Assembly (NCBI GenBank): GCA_016936455.1
Contig: JAFGXV010000047.1
Span: forward strand, 1 to 64,000
Length of the DNA: 64,000 nt
Direction: 5' to 3'
Origin: Desulfuromonadaceae bacterium
GTDB taxonomy: Bacteria; Desulfobacterota; Desulfuromonadia; Desulfuromonadales; Desulfuromonadaceae
Every line of letters begins with the position of its first letter. Position 1 is the first letter of the stretch. The position numbers were made by a program, and so were the translations under genes. Of this stretch, positions 55,061 to 63,299 are shown piece after piece. The notes under the pieces are model-generated. The model was not told the DNA's origin, did not search any database, and worked only from the letters and a program-made list of their open reading frames with translations.

Positions 55061-56816
55061 TATTTTTATGCACCCGGCGGCGCTTTTCCTTGTCGGCGCG
55101 CTGCTGCTTCCCCTGTTCCGGAAGTTCAATGCCCAGAAGATCTGGTTGGTGGTTGTCCCTCTGCTGGCGTTTCTGCAGATCAAATACCTGCCTGCTTCTT
55201 TTGGCTGCGTCGAGTGGCTGGGTTTCAAGATGCAGTTTGGTCGTGTTGACCAGTTGACGATGGTCTTTCTCCACGTCTTTACCCTGATGGCGCTGATCGG
55301 CAGTATCTTCGGTCTGCACGTCAAGGAAAGCGGCCAGCATGTTGCTGCCTGGCTGTATGTGGCCGGCTCCCTCGGGACGACGCTGGCGGGCGATTACCTG
55401 ACTCTTTTCATCTTCTGGGAGCTGATGGCGTTTGCCTCGGTGTTCCTGGTCTGGTACCGCAAGAAGAAGCGCTCCATTGAGGCCGGTTTCCGCTACCTGC
55501 TGGTGCATACCTTCGGTGGTCTGGTGTTGCTCGGTGGTATCTTTCTGCGCTATCAGGCAACGCATGATCTCAGTTTTGAGCTGATTTCGCCGGATACGGC
55601 GACACTGGCCGAGTACCTGATCATGATCGGTTTCATGCTCAATGCGGCGGTTCCGCCGATTCATGCCTGGTTGCCGGACGCTTATCCCGAGGCGACGGTT
55701 ACAGGTGCGGTTTTCATGTGCGCCTTCACCACCAAGACAGCCGTCTACGTGCTGGCTCGCGGGTTTGCCGGTTTTGAAGCCCTGGCCATCATGGGTGCCA
55801 TCATGACCCTGTATGGCGTTGGCTACGCGGTTATCGAGAATGATGCGCGGCGCATTCTGGCTTATCACATCGTCAGCCAGGTCGGCTACATGGTCTGCGG
55901 CGTCGGTATTGGTACTGAAATGGCGATCAACGGTGCCTGCGCTCACGCCTACGCGCACATTCTCTACAAGGCCCTGCTGTTCATGGGTGTCGGCAGCGTT
56001 CTGGAGATGACGGGTCGCTCCAAGCTCAGTGAGCTGGGCGGTTTGTACAAATACATGCCGTTCTCCATGATCTTCACTGTGATCGGCGGCATCGCGATCT
56101 CCGGTTTCCCGTTGACCAGCGGTTTCATCAGTAAGTCGATGATTATCGCCGCAGCCGGTAATAATCACCAGCTGATCCTGATGTGCATGCTGTCTCTGGC
56201 AGCTGTCGGTACCTTCCTGTCGGTCGGTATCAAGCTGCCTTACTTCATCTGGTTCGGTCCCAAGGATTCCGGTCTCAAGCCGAAGGAAGCCTACTGGAAT
56301 ATGCAGGTCGGTATGTTCATGGCCGCCTTTATGTGTATTTTCCTCGGTGTCTATCCAGACTACCTGTACAATATGCTGCCCTACGCGGTGCACTACCATC
56401 CGTATAACAGCTACCACCTGACAGAGACCTTCCACCTGCTGGGCTTTACGGGTCTGGGTTTCTACATCATGGTGAAGTACCTCAAGCCCCACGATGTTTC
56501 CAATCTGGATCTCGACTGGTTCTACCGCCGCGGTGCAGGCTGGTTCATGTGGGTTGCGCGTAACCCCATCAATGCTGTCAATGAGTTTGTCAGCAATGTT
56601 TACCAGACAGTCGGTCTGCGTTTCACCATGGCGGCCGCACGTGCCTTGTCCTGGTTTGACTGGGAAGGCATCGACTGGGCGCTGGACGGCAGCGCCAAGG
56701 GGATCGTGCAGGGGGGTGAGCAGGTCCGCCAGTTCCAGACCGGTAAACTGCAGCAATACATCGGTGCAGCGGTTGCTCTGCTGTTCCTGGTGCTCATCGT
56801 CGTGGTGTTGATTTAA
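55050..56816 (+). CDS. Antiporter-like proton-translocating subunit (MrpD/NuoL-like), second
   Basis: A 588-residue member of the NuoL/M/N-MrpD superfamily. FIFWELMAFASVFLVWYR carries the coupling Glu, AAVPPIHAWLPDAYPEATVTGAVFM the MrpD-like lysine/proline region, and AHAYAHILYKALLFMGVGSVLE the conserved His/Lys helix. The C-terminal ~150 residues add a soluble-helical part and a last helix after RQFQTGKLQQYIG, resembling the lateral helix and final anchor of NuoL. The start is ATG 55050; the track start is 18 codons long. It overlaps the small gene before it by 11 bases. Confidence 0.85.
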   Translation: MTSSIFMHPAALFLVGALLLPLFRKFNAQKIWLVVVPLLAFLQIKYLPASFGCVEWLGFKMQFGRVDQLTMVFLHVFTLMALIGSIFGLHVKESGQHVAAWLYVAGSLGTTLAGDYLTLFIFWELMAFASVFLVWYRKKKRSIEAGFRYLLVHTFGGLVLLGGIFLRYQATHDLSFELISPDTATLAEYLIMIGFMLNAAVPPIHAWLPDAYPEATVTGAVFMCAFTTKTAVYVLARGFAGFEALAIMGAIMTLYGVGYAVIENDARRILAYHIVSQVGYMVCGVGIGTEMAINGACAHAYAHILYKALLFMGVGSVLEMTGRSKLSELGGLYKYMPFSMIFTVIGGIAISGFPLTSGFISKSMIIAAAGNNHQLILMCMLSLAAVGTFLSVGIKLPYFIWFGPKDSGLKPKEAYWNMQVGMFMAAFMCIFLGVYPDYLYNMLPYAVHYHPYNSYHLTETFHLLGFTGLGFYIMVKYLKPHDVSNLDLDWFYRRGAGWFMWVARNPINAVNEFVSNVYQTVGLRFTMAAARALSWFDWEGIDWALDGSAKGIVQGGEQVRQFQTGKLQQYIGAAVALLFLVLIVVVLI

Positions 56817-56862
56817 TTTATCGTTGCGATCTGGCAATATTCTCATACGACAGTAGGAAGTC

Positions 56863-58497
56863 ATGGAAAAGTATCTAATCCTGAACACACTGAACTACCC
56901 GATTTTGTCGATGCTGCTGCTGGTGCCGCTGATCGGGGCCGTTGTCGCCATGTTCCTGCGTGGCGATACCCTGCAGAAGTTCTGGGCTCTGGCCGTAACG
57001 ACTGTCACGGCTGTGATCTCCATTCCCCTGTGGAACTGTTTTGACCGTTCCACAGCCAAATACCAGTTCGTTGAACTGCGCCACTGGTTCCCGGCGCTGA
57101 ATCTGGATTACGTCGTCGGCGTTGACGGCATCAGCGTACTGCTGGTTCTGCTGACCACCTTTGTCATGCCGCTGTGTATCCTGTGCTCCTGGACCTACAT
57201 CCAGAAGCGGATCAAGGAATTCATGATCGTGACCCTGCTGATGGAAACCGCCATGCTCGGTGTCTTCGTCAGCCTGAACACGGTCCTGTTCTACATCTTC
57301 TGGGAAGGCATGCTGGTTCCCATGTACCTGATCATTGCGATCTGGGGTGGTGACCGCAAGGACTACGCGTCCATCAAGTTCTTCCTCTACACCTTTGCCG
57401 GAAGTATCTTCCTGCTGGTGTCGATTGTTGCCCTGTATATCCATACCGGGACCTTCTTTATTCCCGAACTGATGGATCATACCTATGGCTTCGCGTTCCA
57501 GATGTGGGTATTCCTGGCTTGCGCTCTGGGTTTCGCCATCAAGATGCCGATGTTTCCGTTCCACACCTGGCTGCCGGCTGCGCACGTTCAGGCGCCGACG
57601 GCGGGATCGGTTATCCTGGCCAGTATTCTGCTGAAGATGGGTGGTTACGGATTCCTGCGTTTCTGCCTGCCGATTGCCCCGGCTGCAACCTTCTACTGCA
57701 TGCCGTACCTGATCATCATGTCGTTGGTCAGCATTATCGTCGGTGGTTATCTGGCTCTGGGTCAGTCGGACATCAAGAAACTGATTGCCTACTCATCCGT
57801 CGGTCACATGGGTTTTGTCACCTTGGGGATTTTCCTGCTCAATGATGCTGGGATCAAAGGGGCCATGCTGCAGATGATCAACCATGGTGTGACGACAGGG
57901 GCGCTGTTTATCCTGATCGGTCTGATCTACGAGCGCACCCACAGCCGTGAGCTGTCGGTGAATAACAAGCTTGGGATGATCATGCCGATCTACGTCACCT
58001 TCCTCGGTATTTTCTCGCTGTCCTCGCTGGCCTTCCCTGGAACCAACAGTTTTGTCGGTGAGTTCCTGGTGCTGTTCGGCGCATTTGAAAAGTATCCTCT
58101 GGTGGGTGCCATGGCTATTCCCGGTGCCATTCTGGCAGCGGCCTACATGCTGCGCATGCTGCAGAAAATGGTATGGGATGATTCCGATGGTCATGGTCAT
58201 CACCATGATGACGACCACGGCCATGGCGATCATGGCGACGCACACGGCCATGACAGCCATGTCCTGGCGGACTGTAATTTCCGTGAGATTCTTCAGCTGG
58301 CGTTTCTGACGATCTTTGTGTTCTGGATCGGTCTTCATCCCACGCCGCTGCTGGATATGATGGATACAAGTATTGCTCACCTGATTCATCAGGTGGATGC
58401 CGGCAGTGTGGTTCACGATGCTGTCCAGCATCATGGTGAGCATCATGCTCTGCTGAATCAGGCTGGTGCCTGGGTCAAGAGTATCGTTAGCTTCTAA
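56863..58497 (+). CDS. nuoM: NADH-quinone oxidoreductase subunit M with histidine-rich insert
   Basis: A 544-residue antiporter-like subunit with FYIFWEGMLVPMYLIIAIWGG (coupling Glu), IKMPMFPFHTWLPAAHVQAPTAGSVILASILLKMGGYG, and HMGFVTLGIF, all diagnostic of NuoM. Between the last helices, residues ~441-466 hold a histidine/aspartate-rich stretch (ten His in 23 residues, e.g. HGHHHDDDHGHGDH) not part of the standard fold, and the C-terminus has another cluster (HHGEHHALL). Both could bind metal and should face the same side of the membrane. It follows the second antiporter-like gene by 46 bases. Confidence 0.95.
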   Translation: MEKYLILNTLNYPILSMLLLVPLIGAVVAMFLRGDTLQKFWALAVTTVTAVISIPLWNCFDRSTAKYQFVELRHWFPALNLDYVVGVDGISVLLVLLTTFVMPLCILCSWTYIQKRIKEFMIVTLLMETAMLGVFVSLNTVLFYIFWEGMLVPMYLIIAIWGGDRKDYASIKFFLYTFAGSIFLLVSIVALYIHTGTFFIPELMDHTYGFAFQMWVFLACALGFAIKMPMFPFHTWLPAAHVQAPTAGSVILASILLKMGGYGFLRFCLPIAPAATFYCMPYLIIMSLVSIIVGGYLALGQSDIKKLIAYSSVGHMGFVTLGIFLLNDAGIKGAMLQMINHGVTTGALFILIGLIYERTHSRELSVNNKLGMIMPIYVTFLGIFSLSSLAFPGTNSFVGEFLVLFGAFEKYPLVGAMAIPGAILAAAYMLRMLQKMVWDDSDGHGHHHDDDHGHGDHGDAHGHDSHVLADCNFREILQLAFLTIFVFWIGLHPTPLLDMMDTSIAHLIHQVDAGSVVHDAVQHHGEHHALLNQAGAWVKSIVSF

Positions 58498-58516
58498 CTA
58501 AAGAATCGGATCAATT

Positions 58517-59935
58517 ATGCTGAACACAGTTTTTATGCCCGAGTTGGCACTGATGTTAATGGTCCTGGTTTTGTTTTTCATGACCTTGGGCAAGTTCCGT
58601 ACGGGAACCATTCAGGGTGTCAGCCTTGTACTGAGCGCTGTTACCATTGTGGCGGCAGTCGCCAGCTTTAAAGCACAGGGAAGCCTGTTCTTTGACGTGT
58701 ACCAGGTTGATACACTGTCGCAATTGTTTAAACTGATCATCCTGAGCGGCCTGTTCCTGATCTTCTATCTGGGCCGTGGCCTGACTGGCATTACCGCCAA
58801 GCTTCATGCCGAGTACAACATGTTTCTCAGCATCAGTGCCCTGGGTCTGGTGTTCCTGAGCAGTTCCGTTGAACTGTTGACGATTCTGCTGAGCTTGGAA
58901 ATTTCTTCTTACGCTCTGTATGTCGTCATTCCTTTCCGCAATGGCCAGGGTCGCATGCATGTTGAAGCCGCGATTAAATATGTTCTTTTTGGTGCGGCAT
59001 CGACGGGTCTGACTTTGTATGGCATGAGCTACATCTTTGGTCTGGCACATACAACGTACTTGAATGAACTGGCTAAAATCGTTCCGGCACTGGTGGCAAC
59101 GCAGCCGCTGGCCATTATCGCCATGATTCTGGTGCTGGTTTGCTTCTTCTACAAGTTGGCTATGTTTCCCATGCATTTCTGGACCCCGGACGTTTATCAA
59201 GGGGCCGCAAATGAAACGACCAGTTTCGTAGCGACCCTGCCGAAAGCAGGTGCGGTGCTGCTGCTGCTGCGACTGGTGTCCGTTGCTGGAGCTGATATTA
59301 CTCAGGTCACCTGGGTACTGGCGACCATTGCCGTCTTCTCCATGACCCTGGGAAATATGTCGGCGCTGGTTCAGACCGATCTCAAGCGCCTGCTGGCTTA
59401 TTCCAGTATCGCGCATGCCGGTTACGTGATGCTCGGCATCCTGACTGCGGATGAACTCGGCATGGCCGCTGCCGTGTTTTACGTTATCGGTTACCTGTTG
59501 ATGAATCTCGGCTGTTTTTACGTGATCTATAACATTTCTCCCGAAGGCCAGAACGTGACCTTTGACGACCTGAAGGGCTTGTCAAAACGTGCGCCGCTGC
59601 TGGCGTTGACCCTTCTGGTGTCCGCGTTCGGCATGGCCGGTATCCCGCCGACCATCGGTTTTATTGGTAAGTTCATCATCTTCACAGGCGCGATCCACAA
59701 AGGTTTCTATGCACTGGTGATTATCGCCGTGATTAACGCTGCGGTGGCCGCTTTCTATTATCTGAAGATGGCACGTGCTGCGTATACCAGCAGTGAAGAT
59801 GATGTGGCGCCGATCGCTCTGCCGATTACCACGAAAGCCTTGGGCGTTTTCTTCATTCTGGCTATTATCCTCATCGGTTCACTGCCTCAGAGTTTTCTGG
59901 CTGTGGCGAAAGAGGCTGTTGCTGGTCTGCTGTAA
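58517..59935 (+). CDS. nuoN: NADH-quinone oxidoreductase subunit N
   Basis: A 472-residue antiporter-like subunit, last of the operon. Family motifs include LTILLSLEISSYALYVVI (coupling Glu), YKLAMFPMHFWTPDVYQGAANETTSFVATLPKAG, LKRLLAYSSIAHAGYVMLG and GIPPTIGFIGKFIIF. Length is standard. It follows nuoM by 19 bases and is followed by a strong terminator, which closes the nuo transcript. Confidence 0.96.
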   Translation: MLNTVFMPELALMLMVLVLFFMTLGKFRTGTIQGVSLVLSAVTIVAAVASFKAQGSLFFDVYQVDTLSQLFKLIILSGLFLIFYLGRGLTGITAKLHAEYNMFLSISALGLVFLSSSVELLTILLSLEISSYALYVVIPFRNGQGRMHVEAAIKYVLFGAASTGLTLYGMSYIFGLAHTTYLNELAKIVPALVATQPLAIIAMILVLVCFFYKLAMFPMHFWTPDVYQGAANETTSFVATLPKAGAVLLLLRLVSVAGADITQVTWVLATIAVFSMTLGNMSALVQTDLKRLLAYSSIAHAGYVMLGILTADELGMAAAVFYVIGYLLMNLGCFYVIYNISPEGQNVTFDDLKGLSKRAPLLALTLLVSAFGMAGIPPTIGFIGKFIIFTGAIHKGFYALVIIAVINAAVAAFYYLKMARAAYTSSEDDVAPIALPITTKALGVFFILAIILIGSLPQSFLAVAKEAVAGLL

Positions 59936-59957
59936 AAAACGACACATACAGTTGATT

Positions 59958-59990
59958 AAAAGCTCCCGCAAAGCGGGAGCTTTTTTTTTA
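59958..59990 (+). terminator. Rho-independent terminator of the nuo operon
   Basis: agctcccgc and gcgggagct around three A, followed by eight or nine T, 25 bases past the nuoN stop. Confidence 0.95.
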
Positions 59991-60073
59991 TCATCTGGTG
60001 ATTGATACGCTGTGCGCGTGCGGTTCGAGTAAACTCTGGTAAGGTAGTTGAAACGAGTCGAGGAGGTGATTGT

Positions 60074-60982
60074 ATGCAGCTTGGGATGGTCGGATTGGGC
60101 CGTATGGGTCTTGGTATGGTGCGTCGGCTGGTGGAACGCGGTCATGAAGTTGTGGTGTGGAACCGGAGTGCTGATAAGGTTTCCGAGGCCGCGCGCTATG
60201 GTGCCACAGTCAGTTCAGATCTGCACGACATGATTGAGAAGTTGACGCCGCCAAGGGTGGTGTGGCTGATGCTTCCGGAATCCGTGGTGGATGATTACCT
60301 CGACAAAATCGCTCCCTGGCTCGAAGCAGGTGACTGTCTCGTAGATGGGGGAAACAGCCATTACAAAAAAGATATTCAACGTTTCGACAGGCTCAAGCAG
60401 CAGGGTTTGCGGTATGTTGATGCCGGAGTCAGTGGCGGAATCTGGGGGCTGGATGTTGGCTATTGCCTGATGGTCGGTGGCGAAAAAGAGGTTTACGAGA
60501 AGTTGGAACCGATATTCATTGATCTCGCACCGCCTCAGGGCTGTTTATACTGCGGGCCCGCTGGAGCAGGACATTTTACCAAGATGATTCATAATGGAAT
60601 CGAATACGGCATGATGCAGGCCTACAGCGAAGGGTTTGCGTTAATCCATGCGTCCCCCTATGCCGAGCAGCTGAACTTTGCCGAGTTGGCAAGATTGTGG
60701 AATCAAGGTAGCGTTGTGCGCTCCTGGTTGCTGGAGCTGCTTGAAAGGGCCTTTGTCCAGGATCCCCGGCTTGAACAGCTCTCGGGGTATGTCGACGATT
60801 CCGGGGAGGGGCGCTGGACGGTTGAGCAGGCCATTGAAACGGCGGTTGCAACGCCGGTTATTGCCGCGGCGCTGTTCCAGCGCTTCCAGTCTCGAACTGA
60901 AAATTCATTTAATGATCGTGTCCTGGCCGCGCTTCGCCAGCAATTTGGGGGCCACGCAGTAAGGTCGGGACTAAAAGAATAA
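60074..60982 (+). CDS. gnd: 6-phosphogluconate dehydrogenase (decarboxylating), short NAD-type
   Basis: A 302-residue enzyme oxidising and decarboxylating 6-phosphogluconate to ribulose 5-phosphate. The N-terminal dinucleotide fold has GLGRMGLGMVRRLVERGHEVVVWNRS; the substrate site shows DGGNSHYKKD, DAGVSGGIWGL and KMIHNGIEYGMMQAY with the catalytic Lys. The short length and motif variants match the GndA/YqeC class, which often prefers NAD+. ATG 60074 follows GAGGAGGTG; the track start is 24 codons long. First of a gnd-zwf-pgl operon. Confidence 0.94.
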   Translation: MQLGMVGLGRMGLGMVRRLVERGHEVVVWNRSADKVSEAARYGATVSSDLHDMIEKLTPPRVVWLMLPESVVDDYLDKIAPWLEAGDCLVDGGNSHYKKDIQRFDRLKQQGLRYVDAGVSGGIWGLDVGYCLMVGGEKEVYEKLEPIFIDLAPPQGCLYCGPAGAGHFTKMIHNGIEYGMMQAYSEGFALIHASPYAEQLNFAELARLWNQGSVVRSWLLELLERAFVQDPRLEQLSGYVDDSGEGRWTVEQAIETAVATPVIAAALFQRFQSRTENSFNDRVLAALRQQFGGHAVRSGLKE

Positions 60983-60995
60983 ACAAGAGGGTGCC

Positions 60996-62546
60996 ATGAA
61001 TGAAACGGCTCGAGACACAGCAAACAACAGGGGGGGTGACCGCGCATCGTTGCAGGGCGTCTGTCGACTGTTTGATCCGGATCTGCTGCAATCCTGTAGC
61101 CTGGTGATCCTTGGTGCCTCCGGTGATCTGACGGCCCGCAAGCTCATTCCGGCGCTGTTTCATCTCTTTCTCCAGCAGGCATTGCCCGATCCGTTTTTGA
61201 TTGTCGGTTGTGGTCGTTCGGATTTAAGCCGGGAAGATTTCTGCCGCCAACTGCGAATCTTTGCCAGCGAACAGGTTTTTTACACTGTCCAGGCCTGGGA
61301 TTCGTTCTGCCGAATTCTGCATTACCAGCGCCTTGACTATGAAAAGCCGGAGGATTGGAAGGCCCTGAAGTGGTGGCTGGATGAACAGCGATGTGCGGCG
61401 GGCATCGGAGAGAACCACCTGTTTTATCTGGCTCTTCCGCCCAGCCAGCACGCTGAGGTCAGTCGTCAGCTCAAAGAGGTCGGGCTGAGTTCCGAACAGC
61501 CGGGGCGTTTCTGGACCCGCCTCGTGGTCGAAAAACCTTTTGGCCATGACCTGGCCAGTGCCGTTGCGCTGGATGAGCAGCTGCATCGCAGCTTTCAGGA
61601 ACACCAGATCTTTCGCATTGATCATTATCTGGCTAAGGAAACGGTGCAGAACATCCTGATGATGCGGTTTGCCAACGCGATTTTTGAGCCGGTGTGGAAT
61701 CGCAGCCATATCGATTATGTCGGCATCATCGCCATGGAAGATCTGGGCGTTGAGCATCGTTCCGGCTATTACGAGCAGGCCGGTGTGCTGCGCGACATGT
61801 TCCAGAATCACATGATGCAGATGCTGTCTCTGGTGGCCATGGAGCCCCCCAGCCGTTTTGAACCGGATCGCGTGCAGGATGAAAAGGCCAAACTGTTCCG
61901 CAGCCTGCGGCCGTTTAATCCGAAAACGGCGACGCAAAACCTGATTCTCGGACAATACACCGCAGCAACCGTTGGCGGTCGCGGCGTGGTCGGATATCGC
62001 GAAGAACCTGGCGTCCATGCAGAGTCGTGCGTCGCCACCTATGCCCTGATGCGGCTGTTCGTGGACAACTGGCGCTGGAGCGGGGTGCCGTTCTATCTGT
62101 TATCAGGCAAACGTCTGGCGCGCAAGGAGACGAAAATCGTCATTCAGTTCAAGGATGTTCCCCATTCCATGTTTCGCCATCTGGTGGATGAGGCGGTCCC
62201 GGCGAATCGACTGGAACTGGGGATTTACCCTGAAGAGCGCATCGCTTTGCGGATCGAAACCAAAAGTCCCGGCGGCGCCGTGTGTCTGCAACCGGCCGAT
62301 CTGACGTTTGACTATGGCGATCGCTGGCAGGGGATGCGCCTGGATGCCTACGAAAAGGTGCTGCTCGACTGTCTGCAGGGCGAACGCATGATGTTCTGGC
62401 GCCAGGATGGCGTTGAGCTCTCGTGGCAGTATCTGCAGCCCGTCCTTGGCCGCTGTGGTGAGCAGGCGGTTTATCCCTATCCGGCCGGCAGTCTGGGGCC
62501 GGAGCAGGGCCGTGACTGGACTCGTCAGATTCTGGAACTCTACTAG
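60996..62546 (+). CDS. zwf: Glucose-6-phosphate 1-dehydrogenase
   Basis: A 516-residue enzyme making 6-phosphogluconolactone and NAD(P)H from glucose 6-phosphate. LGASGDLTARKLIPALF near residue 35 is the coenzyme site, VVEKPFGHD and FRIDHYLAKETVQNI (~residue 208) hold the substrate-binding and catalytic His/Lys, and a C-terminal domain of normal size follows. The N-terminal ~25 residues are an unusual Gly/Asn/Arg-rich leader. It begins 13 bases after gnd and ends one base before the pgl start codon. Confidence 0.96.
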   Translation: MNETARDTANNRGGDRASLQGVCRLFDPDLLQSCSLVILGASGDLTARKLIPALFHLFLQQALPDPFLIVGCGRSDLSREDFCRQLRIFASEQVFYTVQAWDSFCRILHYQRLDYEKPEDWKALKWWLDEQRCAAGIGENHLFYLALPPSQHAEVSRQLKEVGLSSEQPGRFWTRLVVEKPFGHDLASAVALDEQLHRSFQEHQIFRIDHYLAKETVQNILMMRFANAIFEPVWNRSHIDYVGIIAMEDLGVEHRSGYYEQAGVLRDMFQNHMMQMLSLVAMEPPSRFEPDRVQDEKAKLFRSLRPFNPKTATQNLILGQYTAATVGGRGVVGYREEPGVHAESCVATYALMRLFVDNWRWSGVPFYLLSGKRLARKETKIVIQFKDVPHSMFRHLVDEAVPANRLELGIYPEERIALRIETKSPGGAVCLQPADLTFDYGDRWQGMRLDAYEKVLLDCLQGERMMFWRQDGVELSWQYLQPVLGRCGEQAVYPYPAGSLGPEQGRDWTRQILELY

Positions 62547-62547
62547 C

Positions 62548-63270
62548 GTGGAACGCTTCATCTTCCCCACCTATGCCGAACTTATCCAAGCGCTGGCCGC
62601 AGAGCTGGTGGATCAGGCCCAGCAGGAGGTTCGCGCGAAAGGCTTTGTAACGATCGCCTTGAGTGGTGGGTCGACACCGCAGGGACTCTATCGTTTGCTG
62701 GCCACGCCTTTCTGGCGCGCACAGATACCCTGGTCCCGGTGCTGGATTGTATTTGGCGATGAACGGGCCGTCGGTCCCCACCACCCGGACAGCAATTACG
62801 CGGCGGCATGGAATACGTTATTGCAGCATATTGACGTCCCTGCCCATCAACTGATGCGTATCCATGGCGAGCTGGGGGCCGTTGCGGCCGCGTCAGACTA
62901 TAGAGAACGCTTGCATGATCACCTGCCCGGACAGGGTGCGTATGATTATCCGCAGTTGGATATTGTTTTACTCGGCATGGGAGAAGACGGGCATGTCGCC
63001 TCCCTGTTTCCCTGTGGTGACGAGTTGCAGTCCTTGGAAACCGTGGTGGCGGTCGATGCGCCCGCCGATGCCAGCCCCCCCGTTGCGCGGGTCAGCCTGA
63101 CCCTGCCAGTCTTTAACCAGGCGCGTTTTCTCGTGATTCTGGCCAGCGGCCAGCGCAAGATGGATTTGCAGGATAAAATTCAATCTCAGAGGAAAGAATG
63201 CCGTGATCTTCCGGCGGCACGACTGCGACCACAGGGTGCCGCGGCCTGGTATCTTTCCCGGATGGCCTGA
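62548..63270 (+). CDS. pgl: 6-phosphogluconolactonase
   Basis: A 240-residue lactonase (DevB/SOL family) hydrolysing 6-phosphogluconolactone, the step between Zwf and Gnd. ALSGGSTPQGLY (~residue 38), VFGDERAVGPHHPDSN and LLGMGEDGHVASLFP (~residue 145) are the family motifs. The start is GTG one base after the zwf stop, implying translational coupling; the longer ORF in the track runs back into zwf. Third gene of the oxidative pentose-phosphate operon, and it converges with the TRAP gene 29 bases away. Confidence 0.94.
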   Translation: MERFIFPTYAELIQALAAELVDQAQQEVRAKGFVTIALSGGSTPQGLYRLLATPFWRAQIPWSRCWIVFGDERAVGPHHPDSNYAAAWNTLLQHIDVPAHQLMRIHGELGAVAAASDYRERLHDHLPGQGAYDYPQLDIVLLGMGEDGHVASLFPCGDELQSLETVVAVDAPADASPPVARVSLTLPVFNQARFLVILASGQRKMDLQDKIQSQRKECRDLPAARLRPQGAAAWYLSRMA

Positions 63271-63299
63271 AATTCGCCAGCGGGTGAGAAATTTCCGTT

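Noticed and set aside
54828-56888. 686-residue minus-strand ORF opposite the antiporter-like genes
   Set aside because: Longest shadow in the track, but rich in His/Gln/Asp/Arg and antisense to conserved transmembrane motifs.
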